The notes under the pieces are model-generated. The model was not told the DNA's origin. It saw only the letters and a list, made by a program, of their open reading frames with translations, and searched no databases. Position numbers and translations under genes: made by a program. A stretch of DNA of 34,248 nt from Protostelium mycophagum (Eukaryota > Evosea > Variosea > Protosteliida > Protosteliaceae), in NCBI GenBank assembly GCA_002081555.1, contig MZNV01000651.1:1-34248 (forward strand), in the 5' to 3' direction. Each line of letters begins with the position of its first letter. Position 1 is the stretch's first letter. Shown piece by piece: positions 11,910-22,518 of the stretch.

Positions 11910-12108
11910 CGTGGTGTTTCTCGTGTGGCTGTTTTCTTTTGATGATGGAAAGGTTTCTGCCCGTGTCTTCTGTTGTGGCTCGACCGTGAACAAAATCTTC
12001 TGACGTCACTCAGTTTTCTGCGGATTCCACGATCGCTCTGGCCAAACCGTGGAAAGAAGTCCACCCTGAGAAAAGACACATCACACATCGACGAAAAACA
12101 TCTATACA
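11910..12108. promoter_or_regulatory. Putative bidirectional promoter between GH15-like gene and TreS
   Basis: Only 199 bp separate the start codons of two divergent carbohydrate genes. The interval has no convincing coding potential and must hold both core promoters. No specific element is identified. Confidence 0.45.
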
Positions 12109-14371
12109 ATGGCAACTGAACAAGCACCTGCACCTGTGGGTGAAGTAGACATGGCACAGTTACGATCTGTGGCTGGCACAAAGAGAAATGAACTCGTACA
12201 ATTCAGCCTGACAGGATCGGACTCTCCAAAGCCCAGAAGCAGACCAGGACGTACCAATCGTGGTTCATTGTCTCAGAGAGTGCTCGCTGAAAACAAGGCC
12301 AAGGAATCTGAGGGCGCCAACATCCAAAATCCTGAGCGTTTATGGTACCAAGAGGCCATCTTCTATGAAGTGTATGTGAGAGCTTTTTGTGACTCTAACG
12401 GAGATGGACACGGAGATCTCCAAGGTGAGATGACATCAAACACTGATCAAGCCAACAATTTTAAGGAGTAACAAGTCGTTTGGATTACCTCAGCAATCTG
12501 GGAGTAAACTGCGTCTGGCTTCTGCCCATCTACCCTTCACCCTTGAGAGATGACGGTTATGACGTGGCAGACTACTGTGGCGTCCACCCTCACTACGGAA
12601 ACATCGAGGATTTCAAGACCCTGGTTAATGCCGTTCACGAGAGGTGAAAGTTTGATCTCGTGAGATCCTCTCCTTACACGCCCTAGAAACATGAGAATTA
12701 TCGCCGATCTTATCCCCAATCACACTTCCGACGAGCACGAGTGGTTCAAGAAATCACGTGCAGATAGAAACAGCCCTTACAGGGACTATTACGTGTGGAC
12801 CGATGATCCAACAGAGTACAAAGATGCCAGAATTATCTTTGTCGACACCGAAAAATCCAACTGGGTACGTCTTTATTTCGATTTTCAAAAAATTAACCTT
12901 TGCAGACTTGGGATGAGGTGGCCGGACAGTACTACTGGCACAGATTCTTCTCTTCTCAACCCGATCTTAACTTTGATAATCCCAAGGTCCAAGAAGAGAT
13001 GCTTGATGTCATGAGATTCTGGCTCAGACTGGGTATCGACGGTTTCAGAGTGGATGCCATCCCCTACCTCTGTGAGTTATGATGTCTTACAGGCCCAGAT
13101 GACGTCATGACTGATGTACGGCGACAGTTGAGAGAGAGGGAACCAACTGTGAGAACTTACCAGAGACTCACGAGTACCTGAAGAAGATGAGAGCTATGAT
13201 CGACAACGAATTCCCAGGAAAGATCATGCTCGCCGAGGCCTGTCAGCTTCCCCACCAAGTGCGTGAATACTTTGGTGATGGTGACGAATTCCACATGGGT
13301 TTCCACTTCCCCGTCATGCCTCGGTGAGTTCTAAGATGTCATATTCTGATGTATTTATACGATATAGTATCTACATGTCTATCAAGGCGCACAACTCTTC
13401 CTCTTTGAAGGAGGTGCTTGCTGCCACACCCGATATCCCCGAGGGTTGCCAATGGGTGACTTTCCTGCGTAACCACGACGAGCTCACCCTTGAGATGGTC
13501 ACTCCTGAGGAGAGAAAGTGGATGTGGGAACAATACGCTCCCGATATGCAAATGAGAATTAATCTTGGTATCAGAAGAAGACTTCACCCTCTTGTGAGTC
13601 ATTATTATCAAAGGAAAAATCTGACTCGGTGTAGATGGACAACGACAGACGCAGAGTTGAACTGGCCAAGTGCATGCTGTTGACACTACCCGGATCACCC
13701 ATTCTCTACTATGGTGATGAGATTGGCACAGGAGATAACATTCAGCTTTTCGACAGAAACGGAGTGCGTACACCCATGCAGTGGGATTCCACCAGACCCC
13801 ACGCCGGTTTCTCTGAGGTAAACGTTCCGAAAATATTTTCAAAAATTCTTAAATGATGATCAGGCTGAGACGACTTATGCTCCAGTTATTGACAGCCCTC
13901 TGTACAACTGCTCTCGTGTTAACGTCAAGGTGAGCGTTTGCCCAATATGTTCTTTTGTTAAATAGAGTAGGACGCTATGGCTGACCCCTCCTCCCTCTAC
14001 AACACTTTACGTCACATGATCTTCCAGCGAAGAAAGCACCAGGCTTTCGGATCCGGCAAATTGACCTGGATAGATAATGAGGATCTTTCCATCGCTGCAT
14101 GGGTCAGACAATACCAGATGGACATCATGCTGGTTGTTTGCAACCTTTCTGATGAGCCCAAGAACCCCACTCTTACCATCCCCCACGACTTTGTAAGCTT
14201 TAATGAAAAAAACATATTGGAGAGTAAACTGATATTCTAAAGATAACCGTGCCCGATGTGGAGGACATTCTCACAGAGACACAGTATGAGATTGTAGATG
14301 ACAACAAGATCACTGTTTCACTCGAGCCCTACGCATTCAAGTGGATCGAGCTTTCCAACGTGGGTTATTGA
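12109..14371 (+). CDS. treS: Trehalose synthase (maltose alpha-D-glucosyltransferase), GH13
   Basis: Ten exons (12109-12424, 12469-12643, 12687-12864, 12906-13071, 13128-13323, 13368-13593, 13635-13817, 13864-13929, 13971-14192, 14243-14371) give 618 residues. TreS interconverts maltose and trehalose. The sequence follows the bacterial TreS pattern: [77 protein letters not shown]. Catalytic parts are intact: nucleophile in [10 protein letters not shown], acid in IMLAEACQ, third carboxylate in [25 protein letters not shown] and [10 protein letters not shown] are further TreS signatures. A ~75-residue Ser/Arg/Lys-rich N-terminal extension precedes the barrel and is unlike bacterial enzymes. There is no signal peptide. 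The divergent GH15-like gene suggests a shared maltose/trehalose role. Confidence 0.95.
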
Positions 14372-14535
14372 GAAATGTTATACATAAAGAGTGCGACGTA
14401 TCTATTATTTTATTTTTCTATATTTCTATTTTCACCAAAGGTAATGTATACACTTTTTATGTACACTGTACTATGTATTTATCTACAACTAGGCGGATGG
14501 TCATCTACAAGCTGACCTGTACACAATAAGAAACA

Positions 14536-15610
14536 TTACATCACATAAACAGCCACCTCCACGGGAACAACCGGTGGCACGGGTAAACCCTTGAACTGGA
14601 AAAAGGAGTTGGCCTTGAGCTTCTCCGCATCATTTACAACGGGGTTGGGTGTGGTGAATTGGATGGGGGGTATGGGTATATCCTCCTGGGGTACCTGCAC
14701 ACTTCAGTCTCATCATCTCATGGTACAACAATCCCACATCAATAACCACGTCTTGCATTTCGAGGGGGAGGAAGTCCAAATAATCCCTCCACTCTGGATG
14801 CTGGCGTAAGCTCCGAGCGGCGGCGTAAATCAAACTGATGGGCACCGTGATCTTGGATTTGATGGCTCTGCACAATTTCTCCTTGACTTGAGAGGACTGT
14901 TCCTTCCGGCAGTCTAAGACTTGCAATTCTAAACCCTGCTTCTTGTCCTGGTAGAGGCTCTGGAAAATCTCAATCATCTTGTTGGTGTCGGAGCTGAGCT
15001 TGACGAAGAGGTACTGGATATTCTTCTTTTTCATCTGTCCCAAGACACCTGGAGGACTTAGAAGATGCGTTGGGATGAGAGTGCCTCACTTTCTGGTGTG
15101 AGGCCGAGGGGATCTCCTTCTGGGTATGCATCTTCCAAGGAGTGGTACTGCGATTTCAGTCTTTATATTTCAGAGTGACTATTTACCTTGAGTCCGTGGC
15201 AGGGGGCGTCGCCGATGAAGATCAAGAATCTGAGGTCCGACTGCCAAGAGAGGGAGATGGCTCTGTCTAGACCTCCGAGGACGTCTTCGGGGACATCATT
15301 TCCGCCGATAGTTTCAATGTTAGAGAGGGACTCGATGACATCGTCGATGTTGGGGGTAAAGTCTAAAGACTCGAGCCTCTTCGTGCGGTAGTCATGATCG
15401 CGGAAAAAGACGGTGGAGAAGCGGACATCGCAGCCCCTCCTCTTGTTCATTACCTGGGTGTTGTCATCAGCAGAGGCCCCCAGAGTCTTTCTGGCAAACC
15501 TCGAACGTGATGGTCTTGCAGAGCTTTTTCAGCTGGGGTTGTATCTTTTCGATACTTCTGGACATGGACGACGAGCAGTCGAGTACAAAGCAGAGGTCTA
15601 AAGAGCACAT
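14536..15610 (-). CDS. VWA-domain protein of the vwkA type, without a kinase domain
   Basis: Five exons (15500-15610, 15187-15453, 15090-15147, 14750-15048, 14536-14694) give 297 residues. The donor of the last intron could also be 12 nt further downstream. The VWA fold starts at residue 1: MCSLDLCFVLDCSSSM carries the DxSxS metal site. GGNDVPEDVLGGLDRAISLS and IFIGDAPCHG follow, then YHSLEDAYPEGDPLGLTPE. These stretches are typical of the VWA region of amoebozoan and fungal VWA/alpha-kinase proteins. The C-terminal 60 residues (IPIPPIQFTTPNP, FFQFKGLPVPP) do not resemble an alpha-kinase, and the stop follows. It converges with TreS. Its biochemical role is unknown; a calcium- or magnesium-dependent adaptor is an inference. 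Confidence 0.82.
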
Positions 15611-16096
15611 GGTGGGAATTTATTTGGTCTAAATACCTTTAAAGAGTCAGTGTATGATTAAATGATGGGGTTCAAGCCTCACAAAAAGGGGTGGTATTAT
15701 TTGCGTGGTGCAACGTTGCACTCGTAGTTCTTGTGGCTCGTAATGGAGAGGTAAGTGATGGTGATGGTGTGCGTGACAGAAATCTCGTTCTATTCTGTCA
15801 CGATGATGTGTCCTGTGTCTTCTTTAGTCATCACGATTCAAAAATGGATCATCCTCGAGAGGATGAGTAATTTTTTGATGATCTACCTCTATACAGTGAT
15901 CTAAAACAGTGGCTGGAATGTCGCGAGAAGAAGGCGACGCGATGCAGGTGGTCGTCGAGATCCAAATTGAAGCTTTGGAAAACAATTGTCAAAATTTCCT
16001 TCCTGCCGTACGACTTTTTGTCGACAGATTCGTATGAAATCTTCACACTAGTCAGATAATGTCGACAGCACTGTCTCGTCAAGACGTCTCAACGTA
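15611..16096. promoter_or_regulatory. Divergent intergenic region, no gene seen
   Basis: These 486 bp lie between the start codons of the VWA gene (minus) and the small acidic protein gene (plus). One minus-strand frame (15849-16082) is open, but its composition (Ser/Arg/His-rich) and lack of motifs argue against coding. Confidence 0.4.
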
Positions 16097-16640
16097 ATGC
16101 CGAGGAAATCTCTTCACAGCACAAGTGATGTGATATCGTCTTCCGATATGGATTATAAATTAGAGGGTGATGCCCTGGAATACTTCACATCTGATGAGCG
16201 ATGGGGAACAGAAAATCGTTCTGTCAAACGAAAAAAGAAAAACAAAGATGAAGATGATCTGAAGGTAGTAGCACGAGCCAACTGAATGGACTGAGTGATG
16301 TAGCAATGGCTCAAAATTGTGGATTGTATCGCTGATACTAAAGCTGAAGAGGTTAATTACTTCTCTCTGGCGTCATCAGAGACAAGATCAGCAGCAGGTG
16401 ATCGCTCTTATCACAGTGTGTTGTGTTTCTCTAACAATCCCAGCACTTTACGTGAAAGAGTTTGCCAAATACATTGTTGAGCAGAACAGCGAGAAATCGA
16501 CAACTCCCGTCTTAATTTCTTCAGAAGATGAAGAAGACGTTAACATGTATAAAAGGAGGAGGACTGAGCAAGATAAACTCAAACTGGAGGTAATATACGA
16601 TGATCTATCAACTTGGGTTCTGAACACATCAGGACGATGA
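16097..16640 (+). CDS. Small charged, probably nuclear protein (about 152 aa)
   Basis: Three exons (16097-16264, 16304-16397, 16444-16640) join in phase. The first exon has a Ser/Asp-rich start (STSDVISSSDMD) and a basic run (VKRKKKNKDEDD) that would serve as a nuclear localisation signal. The third has TTPVLISSEDEEDV, which looks like a SUMO-interacting motif (hydrophobic core plus acidic flank), and then KRRR. Intron 16398-16443 ends in a clear CTAAC branch point and CAG. The end is uncertain: a possible last intron (GTAATA near 16590 to CATCAG) would replace the last 17 residues by three Asp. No family is recognised. It lies upstream of SPT5 on the same strand, but no functional link is shown. 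Confidence 0.55.
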
Positions 16641-16923
16641 TTAGAAAATCATTGGACCATGATTAACACCACACGATAAATACGATATTGATCAATTCGC
16701 TATCATCTTTTCTGTCATCTTTCTTCGAGAAGTATCTCGTGGTGTCTGATCTTTGGACATGTTCGTTGAGCCAACTCTTCCCATGGCGCAAATTCGCAAA
16801 TCGCAGCCGCAGAAACTATTTTCCGTTGTTATGAGATGAAATCACTTTTCGAGAACCCCAACCAAGAGTAGCCGCACCTGCCGGACACCAGCATCAACTG
16901 CACACAAAACCTTCAAATACAAA

Positions 16924-19900
16924 ATGGGCAGCAGCGATGACGATAGAGATGAAGAGGACGTCGATGACCAGGAATTAGATGAAGATGAGCCCGAAGAAGA
17001 GGAGGAGGAGGAGGAAGAAGAACGTAGGAGCCACAAGCGCTCTAAGGGCAAGAACCTCTTCAGATCTGATTATTTCTTGGATGATGAGGCCGAGTCGGAC
17101 GATGAAGAAGAGGATGAAGGACCAGCTGAAGCAGGGTTTGTTCAAAGGGTAAATGACCCAGCAGAAATAGAGAGGGCAAGGAAAGAGAGAGCTAGAAGAA
17201 TGGAGGAGAGGTATGTCTGTATTTCTCATGATTATCATTTCTACGACATTAAAAATGTGTTGGATGTTGATGCTAATACAGTCTAAAAAATGCAAATAAA
17301 TCTGCTGAGGAGATTGCAAGAGAAGTTGCAGAGAGATTTGGTAATTATTCCAATTATGCAGATGAGGATTTGGACGAACAGAGAGACCACATTTCACAAC
17401 AAAATTTCTTGCCCACTTTCAAAGACCCCAAAATGTGGATGGTTGGTTGTAGAGTCGGTTCGGTGAGTTCGTATTGATTTGAAATGATCATGCCAGGATT
17501 TATTCTGATCAGGAAAAACAAGTCGTGATCAGCATGATGCAAAAATACATTGACAAATTGCACACACCTGAACGCTTGCTGATCAAGTCCGTCGTCTACC
17601 AAGACCATCTTCCAGGATATATCTACATAGAAGCTGACAAAGAGAGTCATGTCACACAAGCCATAAAAGGTGAAAACATTCACTTTTCCACATCAAGCTG
17701 AGTGATCCAGGACTACGCGCACTCCATTATAAATTGAAGCTGGTGCCCATCAGAGAGATGGTCGATGTCATGACCATTTCCAAGAAAAATCTAAACTTGA
17801 AGAGAGGTGACTGGGTCCGTATCAAGAGAGGAGTGTACAAAGGGGATCTGGCGCAGATCTACAATTACGATGAAGTTCGAGGAAATCTGATTGTCAAGTT
17901 GATACCTAGACTGGATGACAAGAAAGAATCAGAAGGCAGGAAGAGGGCCGCTCGTCCGGCAGCCAAATTTTTCAATCCTGAGGACTACAATGATGTAGAA
18001 AAGAAGGTGATATTCACGTATTTTTTGTGAATATTTTACTCGTCTTTTATCTCAAAATATATGCGTGGCTGTAGATCTTTGATATGGGTTTTTATATCGT
18101 GATGTAAAGAGTATTCACATTGCAAAGACAAAAACAGTTTCTGACGAAATAGGTTGGTCCCAACAGTGAGAGATATTTCGTACACGATGGAAACAAATTC
18201 TTAAACGGCTATTTACATAAACAAATCAACCTCAAGAGTATAAACACCAATGTCGTGCCCACCATCGACGAACTACAACGGTTCCAAGAGGCTCCTGACA
18301 GTTCCAAGATGGACGAGGACGACCCGTCATCAGCATCTGCCAGCCTCTCTCTCGCCACTATGACACCTGTCAACCGCACCAAAGTGAGTACTTCATAAAC
18401 TTTTTCGCGTTGTAGACGTCGAGAAAATAAATAAAATAGGTGGTGTACACAAAGGGAGACATGGTACAAGTGATTGAGGGTGATCTGAAGCATCTCATGG
18501 GAGAAGTAGAAGGTGTAGAGGGTGATACTAACACAGACTACACCGTATTTGTCAAGCCAAAGCACGAGGAGATCTCACAACACACACTTTCCTTCAGAGC
18601 CAGCCAGCTCTCCAAGTATTTCAAAGAGGGAGACCACATCAAGGTCATGTCGGGTAAATACAGCGGAGAAACTGGACTCGTCATCAAAGTGGACGCCAGC
18701 ACGGTGACCATGTTTTCGAATGTCACCGCAAAAGAGGTGGAAGTCTTATCACAAGATATACAAAAATGCTCCGACGTAGCATCCGGCACTGTCCGTCTCG
18801 GAAACTATGAGCTGCACGACCTCGTCACAATCAGGTAATTTCCACGAAATTTCGCCGAAATCTGAAGGAAATTTCAGCCCGACACAAGTGGGAGTGATCA
18901 TAAGGGTGGATAAGGAAGGTTTCCAAGTGTTGGATAACAACAATGTTGTGCAGACTTTTTCACTGCAAGAAATCGGTCCCAAGAGGCAAATACGAGATGC
19001 TTCAGCGAACGACGCTTACCAGAGAACCATCACTGTTGGGGAGGTCAGTTTTATTTTCAGAAGCGTTGTAGACGGTCGAAAGGGCGGGAAAGTGAAGATG
19101 TACAGGTGGTCAAGATTGTCGACGGACCACACAAAGGCATGCAAGGAACGATCAAATATGTATTTAAAAGTATGGCCTTTTTGCACTGCCGTGAACATCT
19201 GAACAACAGCAATATCCTGGTCGTCCCTTGCCGAACATGTGCCTCGTTAACAGCCGCGCCCAAGACCAACAATAATTTCGCTTACCCAGGGCAGAGATGT
19301 GAGTTTTATTCGAATGAGAAGACGGTGCTAATGTACACAGCTGTACCACAGAGCCCCTCTCACTATGGAGGAGGAGGGAGGAATAATAATAGCAGGGATA
19401 GAGGGGATATGGGACCTCCCAGGGGGGGAGGGAGGGGTGGTGGAGGTTTTGGAAGGAGAAGACAAGATCCACTCATCAATAAGACCATCACCATCACCAG
19501 AGGTAGATTTCACACTTTCAATGCCGAAACGTGAATGAAAACGTCACCTTGTTGGTCTCACTACAACGAGGCTGATCTAAATATAGGACAATGGAAGGGA
19601 TACGTCGGAATTGTGAAAGATGCCACCGAAATTAACGTCAGTGTCGAACTCCACACACGTTGTCGCACCATTTCTGTGGCAAGAGATGCTGTCAAAGAGA
19701 AGGTTTCAGAGGATACCTCCAGATCCAGCTCTTCCGGATGGGGTGACCCAGGTTTTGCTCCACAGACTCCCATGAGGTGATGAAATTCCCGTGAAATTCC
19801 GTCATACTGATGTCTTTATGCAGAAGGGACTCTGATTCACATCGTGGTGCGGCGACACCCATGAGAGGCTCTTCCAGCTTTGGTGGTTCTGACGCTTGGG

Positions 19901-20860
19901 ATCCATCTGCACCACAGACTCCCATGAGGTACGAACACCACTTTTCACCGAAATTTCTGACAGATGTCAGGACAAGCACACCGGCGTACGACCCGGATTA
20001 CAACAGAGAGAGTACGAGTTATGGAAATGTCCCCACACCAGGAAGCGGATCTTACTTCTCATCGTACCCATTTTCCCCCGCTCCCAGCTCTTCTGCCCCT
20101 CAGGTGATCCATTTTTCAACGTTACGAGTTGTAGATAGATTCTGACTTGCCGCGAAGCCCTTTTATGTGGAAAAATATTGATGCTATTTTTAGGTTCAGA
20201 CACCGGGAGCATCCTTCGACACACCAGGAAGCTCATTCACACCTTCCAATGTCACACCAGGAAGTAATTACGATCAGCGCACACCCGGATACCTCCCTCC
20301 CACCACACCAGGGTACCTCCCCCCTACCACCCCCGGTAACAGCGGGTACCTCCCCCCCACCACCCCCCAAACTCCACATACTCCGGGTGAGAACACCTAC
20401 AGCTCCGACAACTACAACGACCGCACCAGCCATGAGTCCACATCATCATCAAATCAAGATGCGGAACACAATGACCCCTCTTGGAACAACTGGTTTATGG
20501 AGGATATTGTGGTCAAGATCTCAGAGAGTTATACAGAGTCTGGAATTGCAGGAGGTGTCGGTGTCATCAGGGAAGTGCTGTCTGGTGAATGCAAGCTTGA
20601 AATGGAGGACAGCAATGAGAAGGTGAGCTCATCTTGTCACGAAATCGATCTGAAGAGCACAGGTCACCGTGCCTTCTGATATGCTGACGCCTGTCACACC
20701 GGGTAAGAGGTCCAAGCTTAAGATCATAAGAGGTGAACACAAGGGAAGCACCGGAGCGCTTATGGGTATTGATGGTTTGGATGGAATTGTCAGGATAGAA
20801 CCGAGTCTTGACATCAGAATCCTCAACCTACAACGTCTCGCTATATACCGCCCAGCTTAA
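16924..20860 (+). CDS. SPT5: Transcription elongation factor SPT5 (DSIF large subunit)
   Basis: Fourteen exons (16924-17210, 17282-17462, 17513-17669, 17711-18006, 18153-18383, 18440-18834, 18878-19043, 19106-19298, 19341-19502, 19587-19776, 19824-19928, 19971-20103, 20194-20622, 20663-20860) give 1040 residues. With SPT4 it binds Pol II, controls pausing and promotes processivity. Order: acidic N-terminus (residues 1-70), NGN domain (WMVGCRVGSEKQVVISMMQK to GLRALHYKLKLVPI), then KOW repeats (RGDWVRIKRGVYKGDLAQI, GDMVQVIEGDLKHLMGEV, GDHIKVMSGKYSGETGLV, VVKIVDGPHKGMQGTI, ITRGQWKGYVGIVKDAT). A Gly/Arg/Asn linker follows. The C-terminal repeats are TPMR units and then TPGYLPPTTPG units, and a last KOW (KIIRGEHKGSTGALMG) ends the protein. 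RPB2 lies in the same window but far away. Confidence 0.96.
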
Positions 20861-20864
20861 TAAA
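20859..20864 (+). terminator. Polyadenylation signal overlapping the SPT5 stop codon
   Basis: The gene ends GCT TAA TAAAAAT, so AATAAA shares the last two bases of the stop codon. Confidence 0.5.
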
Positions 20865-21144
20865 AATATTGTCACCGTTGTATTCACGAAACACTGCTCT
20901 TGAGATGTCAAATTGTCAATTTGACAAGTGTCAGAAGTTAATTTGAGACAGTTTGTGACAATTTCCACTGGAGAGACGTAACCATCATCACCCATTTGAA
21001 AGCCCTTGTTGGTGTTCAGCACCTTTTCGCCTCTATTTCGGTTTCACGTTGAGAGTTTGCGATTGTTTATTAGGTGTGTTAGGCCCAAGCAATGTGCGAA
21101 AGACCTCCGGAATGGTTGCATAGAGACCGCTCCCCGTTGCGTTA

Positions 21145-22160
21145 ATGTCACGGAATAACCATGGTGAAGAGCGGAATATTATTATTTTGACCCAGCGAAT
21201 GGAATTGCGACAAGTCGCAACAATCACAACAACATCGAAGATGATCGAATCAAGGTTTGAGTTACAAGACAGAATTGCCCTTGGTCATACGGCGGAAATC
21301 TTCAGAGCATTGGATTCGCGAGACAATAGAGAAGTGATTGTGAAGAAGATTGAAAAGACAGGAAGGGAATCGTCTGTGAAAAATGAGATCAAAGCTAATC
21401 AGATCTTGGCCGGTTCAGGAGAGGGCTTCTGTCGATTTTTGGGTCACTTCGATCTTACAGATCATTCCGTGAGCCTTTCATCAACTTGACTACATCACTC
21501 CTGACTCAGGACAGTTTCTAGTTTTTGATCGCGTAAGAGGTACAGACTTATTTCAATATATGGAGGACAGAGACTTCACACCCCTGCCAGAAGAGCTCGC
21601 TCGCTCCATCTTGAAGATGATCTCAAAAGCCTTGTACACGTGCCACCGAAGAGGGGTGAGGTCGTCACGTATATCTGACACTCATAGAATCATAGGTGGC
21701 TCATGGTGATATAAAACTAGAACATGTGAGTGATCGCTGCTGTTTTGTTTAATTTTTTGACGGACTTCAGGTCATGTTCACCGAAGATACTCACCAAGCC
21801 ACTTTAATTGATTTTGGGGTCTCCCATTTTTTGAAGAATCAGAGAGGACATGAAGTAATGATCAAAAATTTCAGCGGATCGGTGGAGTACATGCCCCCTG
21901 AGATATTGTCCGAGTCGAGTTTCTTCGCTACAAAAGTTGATGCCTGGGCGCTGGGAATTCTAGCTTATTCACTTCTATTTGGAAGATTTCCTTATGATGT
22001 TGGGGACATCATTCCTGGGGTAGGACACCCATACCCCCCTCACTACACGTCAGTTCCCCTACCAGAGGGTCATGACATCTCAGATGACACAAGAAGAAGG
22101 ATGAAAAGCGCACTTTGCCTGAAAGCAGCAGAAAGAGGGTCGGTGGCAGTTTTCATCTAA
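21145..22160 (+). CDS. Divergent serine/threonine-type protein kinase
   Basis: Four exons (21145-21468, 21515-21655, 21696-21725, 21771-22160) join in phase to 294 residues, or 262 if the start is the ATG at 21241 just before the kinase fold. Kinase landmarks: degenerate Gly loop ALGHTAEIF, ATP lysine in VIVKKIEK, alpha-C glutamate in KNEIKANQIL, catalytic loop VAHGDIKLEH, DFG in LIDFGVSHF, GSVEYMPPEIL and DAWALGILAYSLLFGRFPY. The catalytic Asp and the DFG Asp are present, but HRD is HGD and the metal-binding Asn of the loop is His. The 30-nt exon 21696-21725 encodes exactly the catalytic loop. The C-lobe ends shortly after RRRMKSALCLKAAERGSV. Subfamily and substrate are not recognised. Confidence 0.8.
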
Positions 22161-22518
22161 TAGACAAGTAAATTTGTGTACAGAGGTTCTGAGTAGTATT
22201 TAAATCAGAAGGAGGTTTTTATCCTTGATTCATGCTGTTTATAATCGGTTGTCTTGTTGTTCACCATCGCATTCTGTGTTGTTTCTTGCGAATGAGGAAG
22301 CGCGCCTTCATTTACATGACAGGTTCGCGGTTTCTCGAGACGATCGTATGTTCCATTCTCCTCTGCGAAGACTTCGAAGACCTGTGGAAAAAACTTGGGC
22401 AACACAAAATTCCCTTCTATTTTGGTTCAAAAGATTGATCAGACCTCTTCGAGCAGAGTGCAACAGTATCTCCATATCAACAGTCAATCCAACAGAGTTG
22501 ATCACAGTCGGGAGTTCA
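22161..22518. other. Intergenic region before the phosphate exporter gene
   Basis: The frame of the next gene stays open upstream to 22225, so an earlier start cannot be excluded, but the residues there (Ser/Arg/Leu mixture) look non-coding and precede the SPX domain by too much. No other gene is seen. Confidence 0.4.

Noticed and set aside
14630-14700. VWA protein ending at the stop near 14630 without the last intron
   Set aside because: The alternative tail GTPGGYTHTPHPIHHTQ looks non-coding, while splicing at GTGCAG (exon from 14694) gives a clean open frame to 14536.
16975-17397. Long minus-strand ORFs opposite the SPT5 acidic region
   Set aside because: They arise from the GAG/GAA/GAT repeats of the acidic region read in reverse (poly-Ser, poly-Leu, poly-Phe).
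22225-22518. Upstream extension of the phosphate exporter from an ATG at 22225
   Set aside because: The residues lack conservation signals and lie before the SPX start; they are more likely UTR or promoter.
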